The notes: generated from the sequence alone by a model not told the origin. A stretch of 25,474 bases of DNA from CAZSWR01 sp964610885 (GCA_964610885.1 CAZSWR010000052.1:1-25474); one strand, 5' to 3'; positions 14,939 to 23,372 are shown, numbered from the stretch's first letter. A program made the numbers and translations.

Positions 14939-15505
14939 ATGAGCAAAGCAATGAAAAAAAGTAATATATTACTGCCCGAAGTCCATGCAACGACGGTTAT
15001 CGGCGTTATTCGCGACGGCAAGGCCACACTCGGCTCCGACGGCCAAGTGAGTTTTGGCAATACAGTGATGAAACACACAGCCCGCAAAGTGCGCCGCCTG
15101 TACAACAATAAGATACTGACCGGATTCGCCGGCGCCACAGCCGACGCTTTCACTCTTTTGCAACGCTTCGAGGAGAAGCTCGAGGCGAACCGTGGCAATT
15201 TGCTTCGTTCGTCCATCGATTTGGCCAAGGATTGGCGCACAGACCGCTACCTGCGCCGTTTGGAAGCGATGCTGGCAGTTATGGACTCGCAAAAGGCACT
15301 CATCATTAGCGGCACGGGCGACGTTATCGAACCTGATGACAACATAGTTGCAATCGGTTCAGGCGGGCCTTATGCGCTTTCGGCCGCCCGCGCACTGCTG
15401 GCCCACACCGAAATGAGTTCGCGCGACATCGTCGAGGAATCGCTGAAAATCGCAGGCAACATCTGCATCTACACAAATTCATCGATCACCATCGAAGAAC
15501 TCTAA
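14939..15505 (+). CDS. hslV: ATP-dependent protease peptidase subunit HslV (ClpQ)
   Basis: A 188-residue threonine peptidase that forms double hexameric rings and degrades proteins unfolded by HslU. The catalytic Thr1 is Thr18 in HATTVIGV. Counting from it, Asp17 (residue 34 in GSDGQ) and Lys33 (residue 50 in TARKVRR) fall at the expected catalytic positions. The 17 residues ahead of Thr18 form a propeptide longer than the single methionine of E. coli HslV. An ATG at 14951 would shorten it by four residues. GSGGPYALSAARALL is a typical C-half motif. The gene starts 11 bp after the barrel protein and is followed by a strong terminator. No hslU follows, so the ATPase partner must be encoded elsewhere. 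Confidence 0.95.
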   Translation: MSKAMKKSNILLPEVHATTVIGVIRDGKATLGSDGQVSFGNTVMKHTARKVRRLYNNKILTGFAGATADAFTLLQRFEEKLEANRGNLLRSSIDLAKDWRTDRYLRRLEAMLAVMDSQKALIISGTGDVIEPDDNIVAIGSGGPYALSAARALLAHTEMSSRDIVEESLKIAGNICIYTNSSITIEEL

Positions 15506-15526
15506 GCCGAAGCATAATAAAACTCA

Positions 15527-15562
15527 ACAGCCTCCCCGATACGTATCAGGGAGGCTGTTTTT
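15527..15562 (+). terminator. Rho-independent terminator after hslV
   Basis: A ten-base-pair stem, ACAGCCTCCC (15527-15536) with GGGAGGCTGT (15549-15558), and an inner self-complementary GATACGTATC. It is followed by five T residues and ends the glgA-to-hslV series. Confidence 0.92.
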
Positions 15563-15613
15563 GTAAACAAATTGGCCCCCTCATTTCAGATTCACGTTCA
15601 TATCCACAATCCA

Positions 15614-15630
15614 GCCACACATTTTGTGGC
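15614..15630. repeat. Short intergenic hairpin
   Basis: A perfect 6-bp inverted repeat, GCCACA with TGTGGC around a 5-nt loop, 50 bp after the hslV terminator. Confidence 0.5.
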
Positions 15631-15698
15631 CATAAACGTTTTGTAAGGAACAGTACCAAATATCACTTTGAGCGAGTTGATAAAATCTATATGAATTT

Positions 15699-15765
15699 TA
15701 CCGCTATGCGGTATGACATACAAAGGGGAAGCAACTCACTACAATATAACAACCGCTACGCGGTA
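15699..15765. repeat. Two copies of an ACCGC-TAY-GCGGTAT hairpin repeat
   Basis: TACCGC-TAT-GCGGTA (15699-15713) and ACCGC-TAC-GCGGT (15752-15764) share sequence and a flanking TAT/TATC, and lie 53 bp apart. This resembles dispersed extragenic palindromes. Confidence 0.6.
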
Positions 15766-15869
15766 TCAATCCGTTACTATTACTTTTCTTTAAGAATGCA
15801 AATAGCATTGGATACTGAATTTATTCAATTCGTCATAGAACCATATTTATTCGCTACGATATTAATCGA

Positions 15870-16733
15870 TCAGTATTCCCTCTCCTCCTCTTCCGGGCCG
15901 GCGCCCAAGCGGAAAAGCGATGGAATACTGAAATGGGTTTGCAGAGATAATTGGTGGTAGCAGAGCGCGCGGTAGAGTATGTCCATGCGGTTGAATGAGT
16001 ATTTAATCGATACTTCGCTGTTCGATATCGTTTCGCTTGCGTTCAGGAGACCGGCCAGCAGGCCCGATACGGCAAACTCAACTCCCGCAAAGAATGAATT
16101 ATTCGGCTCTCCGTTATTAATCATCCTGTATCCCAATAATGTGTTTAAGCGGTATGCACCACTCGAATAAATTAGTCCGGCCGTTGTGCCGAAATCGACA
16201 CCGAATTGGAACTCGCGCGCGCGGCCGCCCATTCCGGCGTAGGTCGTGTCGCCAAGCCTTATCGACGACGAACCGAGGTGGGCATAGATATAAGGAATGT
16301 AGCGCGAGGTTTCCGTTTTGAAGTCCCAGCCGTAGCCATACTTGTAAATGAACCATTGGGCATCGACGTCGAATTGTCCGGATTTGTCCACTTTCAGCAG
16401 CGTGTATCCGTCAATTTTCCCGTGCGAATAGCCGGACTGAGGCCGTTTCGTGTGGAATGTAAGGTTTTCGTATCCTGTAAAGTTGGCCCCCACGGGCGAT
16501 CCCGCTCCCGAGCCGATTCGAAGTCCCAAACCGAAAAGGGCTGTGTGTTGGTAGTCCAATGGGGTTGCCGGATTGAAATCGGTATAGCCGATCCGCGCCT
16601 GGCAGACGTTTACCAACCCCGTGGAATGGGTTCGGACGGACAAATCAAAGACGTTCGGATACAAGATTTGCGCGGACAAACGAGTAGCAGCAAACAATAC
16701 TGCCACGCAAAGCATAAGTCGAGTCGTTTTCAT
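15870..16733 (-). CDS. Secreted or outer-membrane protein of unknown function
   Basis: A 287-residue protein from the ATG at 16733. That start gives a clean signal peptide (KTTRLMLCVAVLFAATRLSAQ region, likely cleaved after residue 21). An upstream ATG at 16763 would add ten residues ahead of it. The mature protein is rich in Gly, Tyr, Phe and Ser with alternating hydrophobic positions (for example WFIYKYGYGWDF and GLIYSSGAYRLNTLLGYRM), which suggests a small outer-membrane barrel. It ends in an acidic tail (GPEEEEREY). I do not recognise a family, and it has no T9SS domain or lipobox. It stands alone, convergent with hslV and 575 bp from the next gene. Confidence 0.72.
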   Translation of the reverse strand: MKTTRLMLCVAVLFAATRLSAQILYPNVFDLSVRTHSTGLVNVCQARIGYTDFNPATPLDYQHTALFGLGLRIGSGAGSPVGANFTGYENLTFHTKRPQSGYSHGKIDGYTLLKVDKSGQFDVDAQWFIYKYGYGWDFKTETSRYIPYIYAHLGSSSIRLGDTTYAGMGGRAREFQFGVDFGTTAGLIYSSGAYRLNTLLGYRMINNGEPNNSFFAGVEFAVSGLLAGLLNASETISNSEVSIKYSFNRMDILYRALCYHQLSLQTHFSIPSLFRLGAGPEEEEREY

Positions 16734-17058
16734 AGCTAAAAGATCCTTATAGTTGATTCTCAAGTAATTCTATCTTTCAAGCCGTAAAAACTATCATTTC
16801 CGTCCCAACAGTTAGTTAACAAACTGCTCTCAAACCTCGATTTCGGCGGGGTTTGGCCTTAGTTGCTGGGTAGAAATTTATGCTATGCTAATTTCCTGTA
16901 AATAATCAATAATTGCAATATCGGCAATTTCCCGAATAAATGCAAGGATGGAGTGAAAAAAGTTTAGTTCTGTAATGCGTTGAGTGGGATTTTATCTCGG
17001 ATCGGAAAACGAGCCGCAAACAGTCGTTATTTACCTTATAATTCATACAGTTATTCTC

Positions 17059-17174
17059 ACACACCCCAAAACCCCTCTTTCTAGAGGGGACTTAAAAATC
17101 AATTTATGCTATACTAACATTATATTTAGAACGATTCTTATCCCCTTCTAATAAGAGGGGGTTAGTGGGTGTGT
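17059..17174. repeat. Inverted-repeat element (MITE-like), about 116 bp
   Basis: The left end (17059-17090) reads ACACACCCC, then AAAACCCCTC, then a CTAGAGGGG hairpin. The right end (17142-17174) is its imperfect reverse complement, ending GGGTGTGT. The ends match over about 30 bp with a few mismatches and enclose AT-rich sequence. No coding capacity or transposase is present. Confidence 0.6.
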
Positions 17175-17223
17175 CGCTCAATTGGATAGTGCCAACACTA
17201 AAGGATCTGGTCGAACAAGAGGA

Positions 17224-17247
17224 GATTCCCGCCTGCGCGGGAATGAC
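17224..17247. repeat. Widespread GATTCCCGC/GCGGGAATGAC palindrome
   Basis: ATTCCCGC (17225-17232) pairs perfectly with GCGGGAAT (17237-17244) across CTGC. On the minus strand it translates to the well-known VIPAQAGI pseudo-peptide produced by this repeat in many genomes. Confidence 0.75.
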
Positions 17248-17308
17248 AGAAACATTAAAAAGCTCCGCAACATGGCGAATAAGCAATAGCTCCATTTCCC
17301 CCTATTCC

Positions 17309-19174
17309 CTATTCCCCGCGCGAAGCGAATTGAATATCGTAGAGCTTCCGATAGACGCCGCCTATGGCGTAGAGTTCGGCATGGGAACCGGATTCGACCA
17401 CTTGGCCGCGGTCGAAAACGAAGATTTTATCGCAATTAATAACAGTCGCGAGCCTGTGAGCCACCATAATGGCGGTGCGTTTCTCCATCGAGCTGTCGAT
17501 TGCTTGCTGCACTACTTTCTCGCTTTCGCTGTCGAGCGCGCTTGTGGCCTCGTCGAAGACCAGAATTTCGGGATTCCTCAGCAGTGCGCGTGCGATGGAA
17601 ACGCGCTGGCGTTCGCCGCCAGAAAGCATCACGCCGCGGTCGCCAACGATGGTATTGAAACCTTCGGGCATGTTCATAATGAATCCGTATGCGTTGGAAA
17701 TGCGGGCAGCGTGTTGGACTTCTTCGTCGGTTGCGGAGTCGAATCCGAAACGAATATTGTTTGCGATAGTATCGTTGAATAGAATGGTTTCCTGAGCCAC
17801 GATTCCGAACAAGCGCAGGTAATCATCGTGCGATAGCGAACGGATATCGCGACCGTCGATGCTGATCGTGCCCGAGGTGGGGTCGTAGAATCTCGTGATC
17901 AGGTCCAGCATGGTGGACTTACCGCTACCGCTCGCGCCCACGAATGCGACTTTAGCACCTTTGGGGATTTCGAGCGTTTGCTCTCGGATCACTTCAGCGC
18001 TGCCGGCGTATGCGAACGTAACATTATCTACTTTTATTTTTTCTTCGAAGCCTTTTATCTTTTCCGTGCCGGATTGCACGTTTGGTACTGTGTCAATGAT
18101 GCCGAATACGCGCGAAGCGGCAACTATCCCGCGTTGGAATTGGCTGACCTGGCCGACCAGAGTGGAAACCGGGGACATAATCGAAAACAGCGAGAAAAGG
18201 AAAAGCATCAGATCGTCTGGCCCCATCTCGCCGGAAATTGTCATCATTCCGCCCACGAGCAGCACCACGCAGAGCGCAAAAATTGCCAGCACTTCGTTGA
18301 AGCTCGGGATGATCGTCGTGATGCGTTCGTGTTTGATGCACGAACGCACGAAATACGCCGTTTGATTTTTGAAACGCTTTAGCACGGATTCCTCGGCGCC
18401 GTATGCCTTGACGACGCGAATGCCGGAGACGGTCTCCTGAAGCACTGCCGTGTAGTCCGCCATTGCGGCCTGCATGCGCGAGGCGTAGCGGCGGAGGTAC
18501 TTCATAAAAAACGAGATAATCAACAGGCTGACGATACTCGTAGAGAAGGCGATCAGCGTTAGTTTTATCGATACGCTAAGAAGCAAAAGCAGGAAAAGAA
18601 TTATTTGAATGCCTTCGCGAATGATAGTCGTTAGCGACATAAACGTGGACAAACTCATAACGTTCACGTCGTTCGTCAGCACGCTTATCAGTTCGCCTTC
18701 TTTTTTCTTTACGAAAAAGTCAATCGAAAGAGATGTGATTTTGGCAAAAAGCGAGTCGCGAATGGATTTAATAATTCCTTCGTTCAGTTTGACACCCACG
18801 ACGTATGCCAAGTATTTGAAAAAGTTTTTCAGCACGAAGAGACAAATGATCATGAACCCGAGGTTAATGAGAGTCGAATACAAATCGCCGCCCGTAGCGA
18901 CAATGGAGGCGATGAAACTGTCGTAATACGCCTTCAGGCCATCGAACAGCCCGCCACCGGTTGCGGTAGGGATGGCAGAGGCGACGTCTTGCTTGAAGAG
19001 GATTTGAAAAACCGGCTTGATGATCGAAACGCTCGCCGTGGTTAGCGCCGAAAAAATAGTATTCAAAACGAGCGACAGGAGGAAAACCAGTGCGAACGGC
19101 TTTACATATACGGCGATTCGCAGCAGGATTTTCGTTGGGGATTGGGTGAGTGTGTCTTTATCTTTCTTCTTCAT
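17309..19174 (-). CDS. MsbA-like lipid/multidrug ABC exporter (fused permease and ATPase)
   Basis: A half-transporter of 621 residues from the ATG at 19174. A TTG at 19198 could add eight. The N-terminal part holds six predicted membrane helices (about 24-50, 104-128, 175-205, 205-225, 285-315, 320-345) with the coupling-helix-like ADYTAVLQETVSGIRVVKAY region. The ATPase domain has Walker A GASGSGKST (413-421), a Q-loop Gln461, signature LSGGERQ (517-523), Walker B ILVFDE (537-542) and switch His573, so both halves are intact. MsbA-type exporters flip lipid A core or other lipids to the periplasmic leaflet; multidrug export is the alternative. It is the only gene on its transcript. A terminator for the upstream gene separates it from the T9SS protein gene. 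Confidence 0.9.
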   Translation of the reverse strand: MKKKDKDTLTQSPTKILLRIAVYVKPFALVFLLSLVLNTIFSALTTASVSIIKPVFQILFKQDVASAIPTATGGGLFDGLKAYYDSFIASIVATGGDLYSTLINLGFMIICLFVLKNFFKYLAYVVGVKLNEGIIKSIRDSLFAKITSLSIDFFVKKKEGELISVLTNDVNVMSLSTFMSLTTIIREGIQIILFLLLLLSVSIKLTLIAFSTSIVSLLIISFFMKYLRRYASRMQAAMADYTAVLQETVSGIRVVKAYGAEESVLKRFKNQTAYFVRSCIKHERITTIIPSFNEVLAIFALCVVLLVGGMMTISGEMGPDDLMLFLFSLFSIMSPVSTLVGQVSQFQRGIVAASRVFGIIDTVPNVQSGTEKIKGFEEKIKVDNVTFAYAGSAEVIREQTLEIPKGAKVAFVGASGSGKSTMLDLITRFYDPTSGTISIDGRDIRSLSHDDYLRLFGIVAQETILFNDTIANNIRFGFDSATDEEVQHAARISNAYGFIMNMPEGFNTIVGDRGVMLSGGERQRVSIARALLRNPEILVFDEATSALDSESEKVVQQAIDSSMEKRTAIMVAHRLATVINCDKIFVFDRGQVVESGSHAELYAIGGVYRKLYDIQFASRGE

Positions 19175-19310
19175 TAACCGGCGATTTCTTTCTTGCAAAT
19201 TGTACTTTCTCCAATATTAAAGTTAAGAAATAAAAGCAAGAATAGCAAAAGGTGTCGCTTTCGATGATAAACGTCAGCCAACATGATTCCCCACGCATTT
19301 GGATAAATGC

Positions 19311-19351
19311 AAAAACTCCCTCCAAGGCGAGCGAGCACATGGAGGGAGTTT
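19311..19351 (-). terminator. Terminator of the large T9SS cargo gene
   Basis: A twelve-base-pair perfect stem, AAACTCCCTCCA (19313-19324) with TGGAGGGAGTTT (19340-19351). On the minus strand the hairpin is followed by T residues (complement of the A-run at 19311-19315). It sits 27 bp beyond the stop codon of the gene ending at 19378. Confidence 0.88.
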
Positions 19352-19377
19352 GCTGAGAAAACTCACTACTACAAGAG

Positions 19378-22300
19378 TTATTTCCTCTTCACAAATTGAT
19401 TCGATATGGCTTCCTTGCCATTCGAGATTTTTATGAAATATACGCCATTAGCCAGCGATTCGGTCGGCACTTTGATCGCCGTACCGGCCGCGAAGTCGCA
19501 TCGGCTCGAATAGACCTTGTCTCCGCGCATATTGAAAAGTTCGATCGTGGAAGCGCCGAAATCGGCCGAAACAGATACATTGATGAAATCAACTGCCGGA
19601 ACAGGATAGATGTTCATCAAGTTATTCAGCGAAGGCTCTTCGATGCGTGTGTATTTGTCCAAATAGAAGCTATAAACGCAACGAATTCCGAAGTTTGGCT
19701 CGAAAGCTTTGATTACTTTTTTCGTAACCGGTTCGATAATATTCACACTTCCTTCGCCAATATCGGGAACTGCCCAGTACGAAAGGCCCCAACCATACTG
19801 AGGTTCGGAAATCGTGAACGTGTAGCATCCGGCGTCGTAATTGAGCGTGTCGTAATAAATCTTATTGGCAGAGAGTCCTTTGCGTTCCATCACGACGTTG
19901 CCGTCCATGTCCTTGATCAGGTATGAATAAAGTTGCGGATAGCTATTCGTTTTATATCGGAAAATCATGCCTTTTTGAATCAGATCAGGCAAGTTGAAGC
20001 GAGTGGTGTATGTGTCGTTGTCGGTGTATCCGTCTTGCTGGCCGTTCGGTTCGGAAATATTGACTGTAAATAGCTTCTCATCGTTCCCAATCCAGAAATC
20101 GCTTCCCGAGACAGGCAGGGTTACGGTAATGGTTTCGTTCGGGGCCAAATTGCCGCTCCAGTTGTAGTTTTCGGCAGTGCCGCCGGAAACCGTATATGAA
20201 AACTTCAGCGATGTGAGGTTCGATGTGCCATTGTTGCGAATTTCCACCTTTGGTTCGGAGCAAATCGGGTTCACTCTCGTGTAATATTCCTCGTTGTTCG
20301 GCGCGATAACGTTATAGATTTCGGCATCCACTGCGTGCGTCGATGGGCCGTATTGCACCAAATAGAACGACATTTTGTAGTCGCCATTGCCCATTCCGGG
20401 ATTGTCTGTAGGTACCGGCGAAATAGCATAGTCAATAACGGGTTTTCTGTTTGAAACGAAACTTGTAATATTGAAATCTCTTTCGCGGACGAGGTCGCCC
20501 GGGCACCAGCCCTCGCGTTCTTGTGGCCAAGTGCCGCCCTGCGGAAAGACCGGGTTCGAACGGCATTCTTCGTTTGTATAGACGTGCCATTTGGCTGCTT
20601 GCGTGCCGTCCACGGTCAGGTAGTGCGTGTTGTCGTGCCATTCGCAGCACCAGGGGTCTGTGCCCGTCGAGCTTTGGTGGCCGTGGCCTGTAATTTTTGT
20701 TTTCATTTTGAATTGTGTTGCGCCCTCTGCCAAAGGCATTTCGAGCGGCTTGAGAGCTGTATTTTCGGCCAGGTCTTTGAATGAAGGATTGACAAAGCCG
20801 CCCCACATTGGGTCGAGCGAAACAATTGGCCGAGCGGGAGTACCCTTGATGAAAATGAACTTGACGTCTGCCAACTCTTGGAAATTGTGCGCTGTAATAT
20901 CTACATTGCCCTTCAGTATCGGTGCGTAATCGGTTACGTCGTAGGCCCAGAGGAACCCATCGTCCACTTGCGGAAGGCCAGAGATGCCATAGGGCGTGAT
21001 GAAACGGGCAATCTCGTGGCGAACGACACGCTCGACCGGAGTCGAATAGTACGTTATCGAATCGTTTTTAAGAGTCTTGTCTAAAGTAATTGCTACCGAA
21101 TCGACAACTTCGCCTGTGATGTCGTCGATCGTATATGAATAGGGGGAGGCCCAAACCATCTCGCGTTCGGCCACTTGGGGCGTTTTTGCCTCCACTTTGT
21201 ATTTGGCCAGCAGGGATGGTTTCTGGACGGCATCTGCATCGCGATTGGTTATAACCAAATGCGAGGTGTATTCGCCTTGGATCGTTCCAACTGATGGTTT
21301 GATGGCCACGCTGGTCGGGTTCGAGCAGATTTCCGAGGATTTGAGCGAAACGAATTCCGGCAGTCCAAACATTTTCCCGTCGCGGGCTTTCGCGGATTTG
21401 TCTTCGAGCGTGATGCCGGCGTCTGACCTCAGGTCGTACCATGCGGCAAGGTCTGCGAAGGCGGGGTGTTCGCTTGTGATCGGCTTGCTCATCCAATCGG
21501 CGATTGTGGTGCGGTCGAGCGACTTTTTCCAGACGCGAACTTCCGAGATTCCACCTTTGAACATCGAGTTATATTTAGTCGTTCCGCCGATGATAAAATC
21601 AGGCAAAACATATTGCAGATTCGGTGGGATTTTCCATGAGAAATCATTTTTCCTGTATTTCAAAGAAACTTGTTTGCCGTTGACGTAGAGTTTCATCCTG
21701 TCGTTAGGAACGGCCTGAGTGCCGTCGTATGCCATAGCGACGTGCACCCAAGCGCCGGTGCTGAGAGCCGTCGAGCTTCCGTAGCAGACGTTGTTGTCGT
21801 TGTTTCGGGCCATACAGTATATTTCGCCCTCGACGTCCGAAAGTTGCAATCCAACTCGATCGTCAAAATTGGCAATCGTCCCCCAGTTTTGCCACTTGTC
21901 GATTTTGATCCATGTCTCGATGGTCAGAGCTTGGGCATTATTGAATTCGGGGAATTTGCCGCAATTGATGAAATCGGTTTTGCCATCGAATTTGTAATAA
22001 TTGCCCAGCGCGGTGCCCATAAAGGATGGTTTACCATCGAGGCCCATTAGCGTGGGAGCCTTCGTGGTGGCGGTGTCGTAACTGATTTCGAAAGTAAAGT
22101 TCTGACCGCTTACGAGCACGAAAGCCCTGGGGAAACGGAATTTGTTCCATCCGGCTTCGATCGTGGCGTCGTTCCTGTACAGCGGAAGTTCACGGTTCAG
22201 GAATGCTAACGAAGTAAGAGTTGAACTTGTAGTCTTCAATATTTTAATGGTCAGATTCTTAAGTGCGAAGCCGCCCTCTTTGAAGTTTAGCTTAATGCCA

Positions 22301-22875
22301 TTAATGGAATCGCCAGATATCATTCCCATTTGCGTCAAATCGCTCGAAGTGAGGATGAATTGGAATTTGCATGCCGTTTGGGGCAGCACGATTTCTTTCG
22401 TGCCGACGGGGGTTTGAAATTCGCGTTCGGCGATGGTGTTGTCGATGGCCACATCAACCAAAGCGCTGCGCAATTTGTTGAATTTCGGCGTCGAGGAGTA
22501 TTGAATAGTCTTGGGATAGAGTTGGCCGAGCATATAGAGCGGCTGGGCCACCAACGAAGAATCGAAGATACCCGTGTGGCTGCGAATGAACGTGTACGTG
22601 TCGTAGTCCCATTCGCCGCAATTGTATTGGTCGCGAAGAGTATTGACGTCGCATTTCAGCTTGTAGAGCATAATAATTTTCCGATAATTGTCTGTGTTGT
22701 CGGGAAATTTAAATATTCCGGATCGAGAGTATATTGAATCGAAGCAGATTGTCTGGACCACGTCGTAGTCCGTCGGCTTGAGGGATTCGCTGATGAATAT
22801 CCCTGCAAAGGCTTCGGGCCTCGCGGCAATGGCCAGGGCAAGGATCAATAAAACACTGTAAAAATACTTCTTCAT
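19378..22875 (-). CDS. T9SS-secreted protein with PNGase F-like segments and a LamG domain
   Basis: A 1165-residue exported protein. It has a signal peptide (1-25, ending ARPEAFA) and a C-terminal type IX sorting domain (about 1085-1165, IYPVPAVDFINV, then LANGVYFIKI, ending with basic residues), so it should cross the outer membrane through the Por system. Residues 37-97 contain an NCGEWDYDTYTF motif resembling the N-terminal part of peptide-N-glycosidase F. A concanavalin-like LamG domain follows (about 295-455, ETWIKID, ISEVRVWKKSL). Residues 729-793 hold GHGHQ, CCEW and GWCPG, which resemble the PNGase F C-terminal domain. A jelly-roll-type CARDB-like stretch (870-960) comes before the sorting domain. 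It may deglycosylate host or environmental glycoproteins, but the catalytic acids cannot be checked by eye. It is transcribed alone. Confidence 0.8.
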   Translation of the reverse strand: MKKYFYSVLLILALAIAARPEAFAGIFISESLKPTDYDVVQTICFDSIYSRSGIFKFPDNTDNYRKIIMLYKLKCDVNTLRDQYNCGEWDYDTYTFIRSHTGIFDSSLVAQPLYMLGQLYPKTIQYSSTPKFNKLRSALVDVAIDNTIAEREFQTPVGTKEIVLPQTACKFQFILTSSDLTQMGMISGDSINGIKLNFKEGGFALKNLTIKILKTTSSTLTSLAFLNRELPLYRNDATIEAGWNKFRFPRAFVLVSGQNFTFEISYDTATTKAPTLMGLDGKPSFMGTALGNYYKFDGKTDFINCGKFPEFNNAQALTIETWIKIDKWQNWGTIANFDDRVGLQLSDVEGEIYCMARNNDNNVCYGSSTALSTGAWVHVAMAYDGTQAVPNDRMKLYVNGKQVSLKYRKNDFSWKIPPNLQYVLPDFIIGGTTKYNSMFKGGISEVRVWKKSLDRTTIADWMSKPITSEHPAFADLAAWYDLRSDAGITLEDKSAKARDGKMFGLPEFVSLKSSEICSNPTSVAIKPSVGTIQGEYTSHLVITNRDADAVQKPSLLAKYKVEAKTPQVAEREMVWASPYSYTIDDITGEVVDSVAITLDKTLKNDSITYYSTPVERVVRHEIARFITPYGISGLPQVDDGFLWAYDVTDYAPILKGNVDITAHNFQELADVKFIFIKGTPARPIVSLDPMWGGFVNPSFKDLAENTALKPLEMPLAEGATQFKMKTKITGHGHQSSTGTDPWCCEWHDNTHYLTVDGTQAAKWHVYTNEECRSNPVFPQGGTWPQEREGWCPGDLVRERDFNITSFVSNRKPVIDYAISPVPTDNPGMGNGDYKMSFYLVQYGPSTHAVDAEIYNVIAPNNEEYYTRVNPICSEPKVEIRNNGTSNLTSLKFSYTVSGGTAENYNWSGNLAPNETITVTLPVSGSDFWIGNDEKLFTVNISEPNGQQDGYTDNDTYTTRFNLPDLIQKGMIFRYKTNSYPQLYSYLIKDMDGNVVMERKGLSANKIYYDTLNYDAGCYTFTISEPQYGWGLSYWAVPDIGEGSVNIIEPVTKKVIKAFEPNFGIRCVYSFYLDKYTRIEEPSLNNLMNIYPVPAVDFINVSVSADFGASTIELFNMRGDKVYSSRCDFAAGTAIKVPTESLANGVYFIKISNGKEAISNQFVKRK

Positions 22876-23042
22876 AAAGAACGCTCCAGATTGGTGATTT
22901 ATATGTAGAATCTAATTTTTGCAAAGAACCAATAAAGCAAAATAATAAGTAATTAATTAATAATGAAAAATAATTATACTGTGTGTTAATTGGTACGGCC
23001 AGGGCTGGATAACATGATAATGACTAAATTATTCCTGACACC

Positions 23043-23058
23043 ACCATTCCGAAATGGT
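23043..23058. repeat. Small perfect hairpin ACCATT-CCGA-AATGGT
   Basis: A 6-bp inverted repeat with a 4-nt loop in the T9SS gene upstream region. It could be an operator or simply an extragenic palindrome. Confidence 0.45.
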
Positions 23059-23152
23059 ATCATCAAGGTTATGATTATATGGAATTATTAGTTGTTAAAC
23101 AGATTTTTCAGAGATTTAGAGTCTGCGTTTTAATTGTTCACTCGAGGGTGAG

Positions 23153-23169
23153 GGCGAGGTTACCTCGCC
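23153..23169. repeat. Palindromic repeat GGCGAGG-TTA-CCTCGCC
   Basis: A 7-bp perfect stem with a 3-nt loop. This GGCGAGGTTACCTCGCC type of palindrome is commonly found dispersed between genes in bacterial genomes. Confidence 0.65.
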
Positions 23170-23227
23170 ACTACTTCGGGCAAAACTATGACCTCCAAGA
23201 AGTTATATTGAGCATGGGAGTACTCCG

Positions 23228-23252
23228 CCCATCGGCAAGCTCAGTGACCGCG
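23228..23252. repeat. Decayed copy of the CTTCGACAGGCTCAGTGACC-type repeat
   Basis: CCCATCGGCAAGCTCAGTGACCG differs at a few positions from the CTTCGACAGGCTCAGTGACC repeat that is frequent in Bacteroidetes and other genomes. The GCTCAGTGACC core is exact. Confidence 0.4.
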
Positions 23253-23372
23253 GAAGAGAAGGGTTGCATAAAAAACTCATCCGAAGACTGCCAGCGAGTC
23301 AACAGATGAGTATTAGTCATAAAGTCTGAGTTTAATACACAAACAATTCGATAGGGTATATTAAATATCGAT

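Larger units (their letters stand above)
15506..15869. other. Intergenic region between hslV and the convergent membrane-protein gene
   Basis: 364 bp between convergent genes with no credible gene. It contains the hslV terminator, a GCCACA/TGTGGC hairpin (15614-15630) and two related ACCGC-TAY-GCGGT hairpins (15699-15713 and 15752-15765). The rest is AT-rich. Confidence 0.7.
16734..17308. other. Intergenic region with palindromic repeats
   Basis: 575 bp with no credible gene. It holds a 116-bp inverted-repeat element (17059-17174), a widespread GATTCCCGC-type palindrome (17224-17247), and a 17-bp direct repeat of AATTTATGCTATRCTAA (16875-16891 and 17101-17117, one mismatch). The 16734-16850 part should contain the promoter of the minus-strand gene ending at 15870, but no consensus box stands out. 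Confidence 0.7.
22876..23372. other. Intergenic region upstream of the T9SS gene
   Basis: 497 bp with no convincing gene. The part next to 22875 is AT-rich and should hold the promoter of the T9SS gene, though no exact consensus is seen. Hairpins at 23043-23058 and 23153-23169 and a decayed widespread repeat near 23228-23252 follow. A plus-strand frame at 23079-23309 has no coding character. Confidence 0.65.

Noticed and set aside
15691..15960. Plus-strand reading frame of 89 codons after hslV
   Set aside because: It crosses two hairpin repeats and overlaps the 3' end of a better-supported minus-strand gene.
23079..23309. Small plus-strand reading frame of 76 codons
   Set aside because: It crosses a palindrome and a decayed repeat, has no ribosome binding site, and its translation has no coding character.
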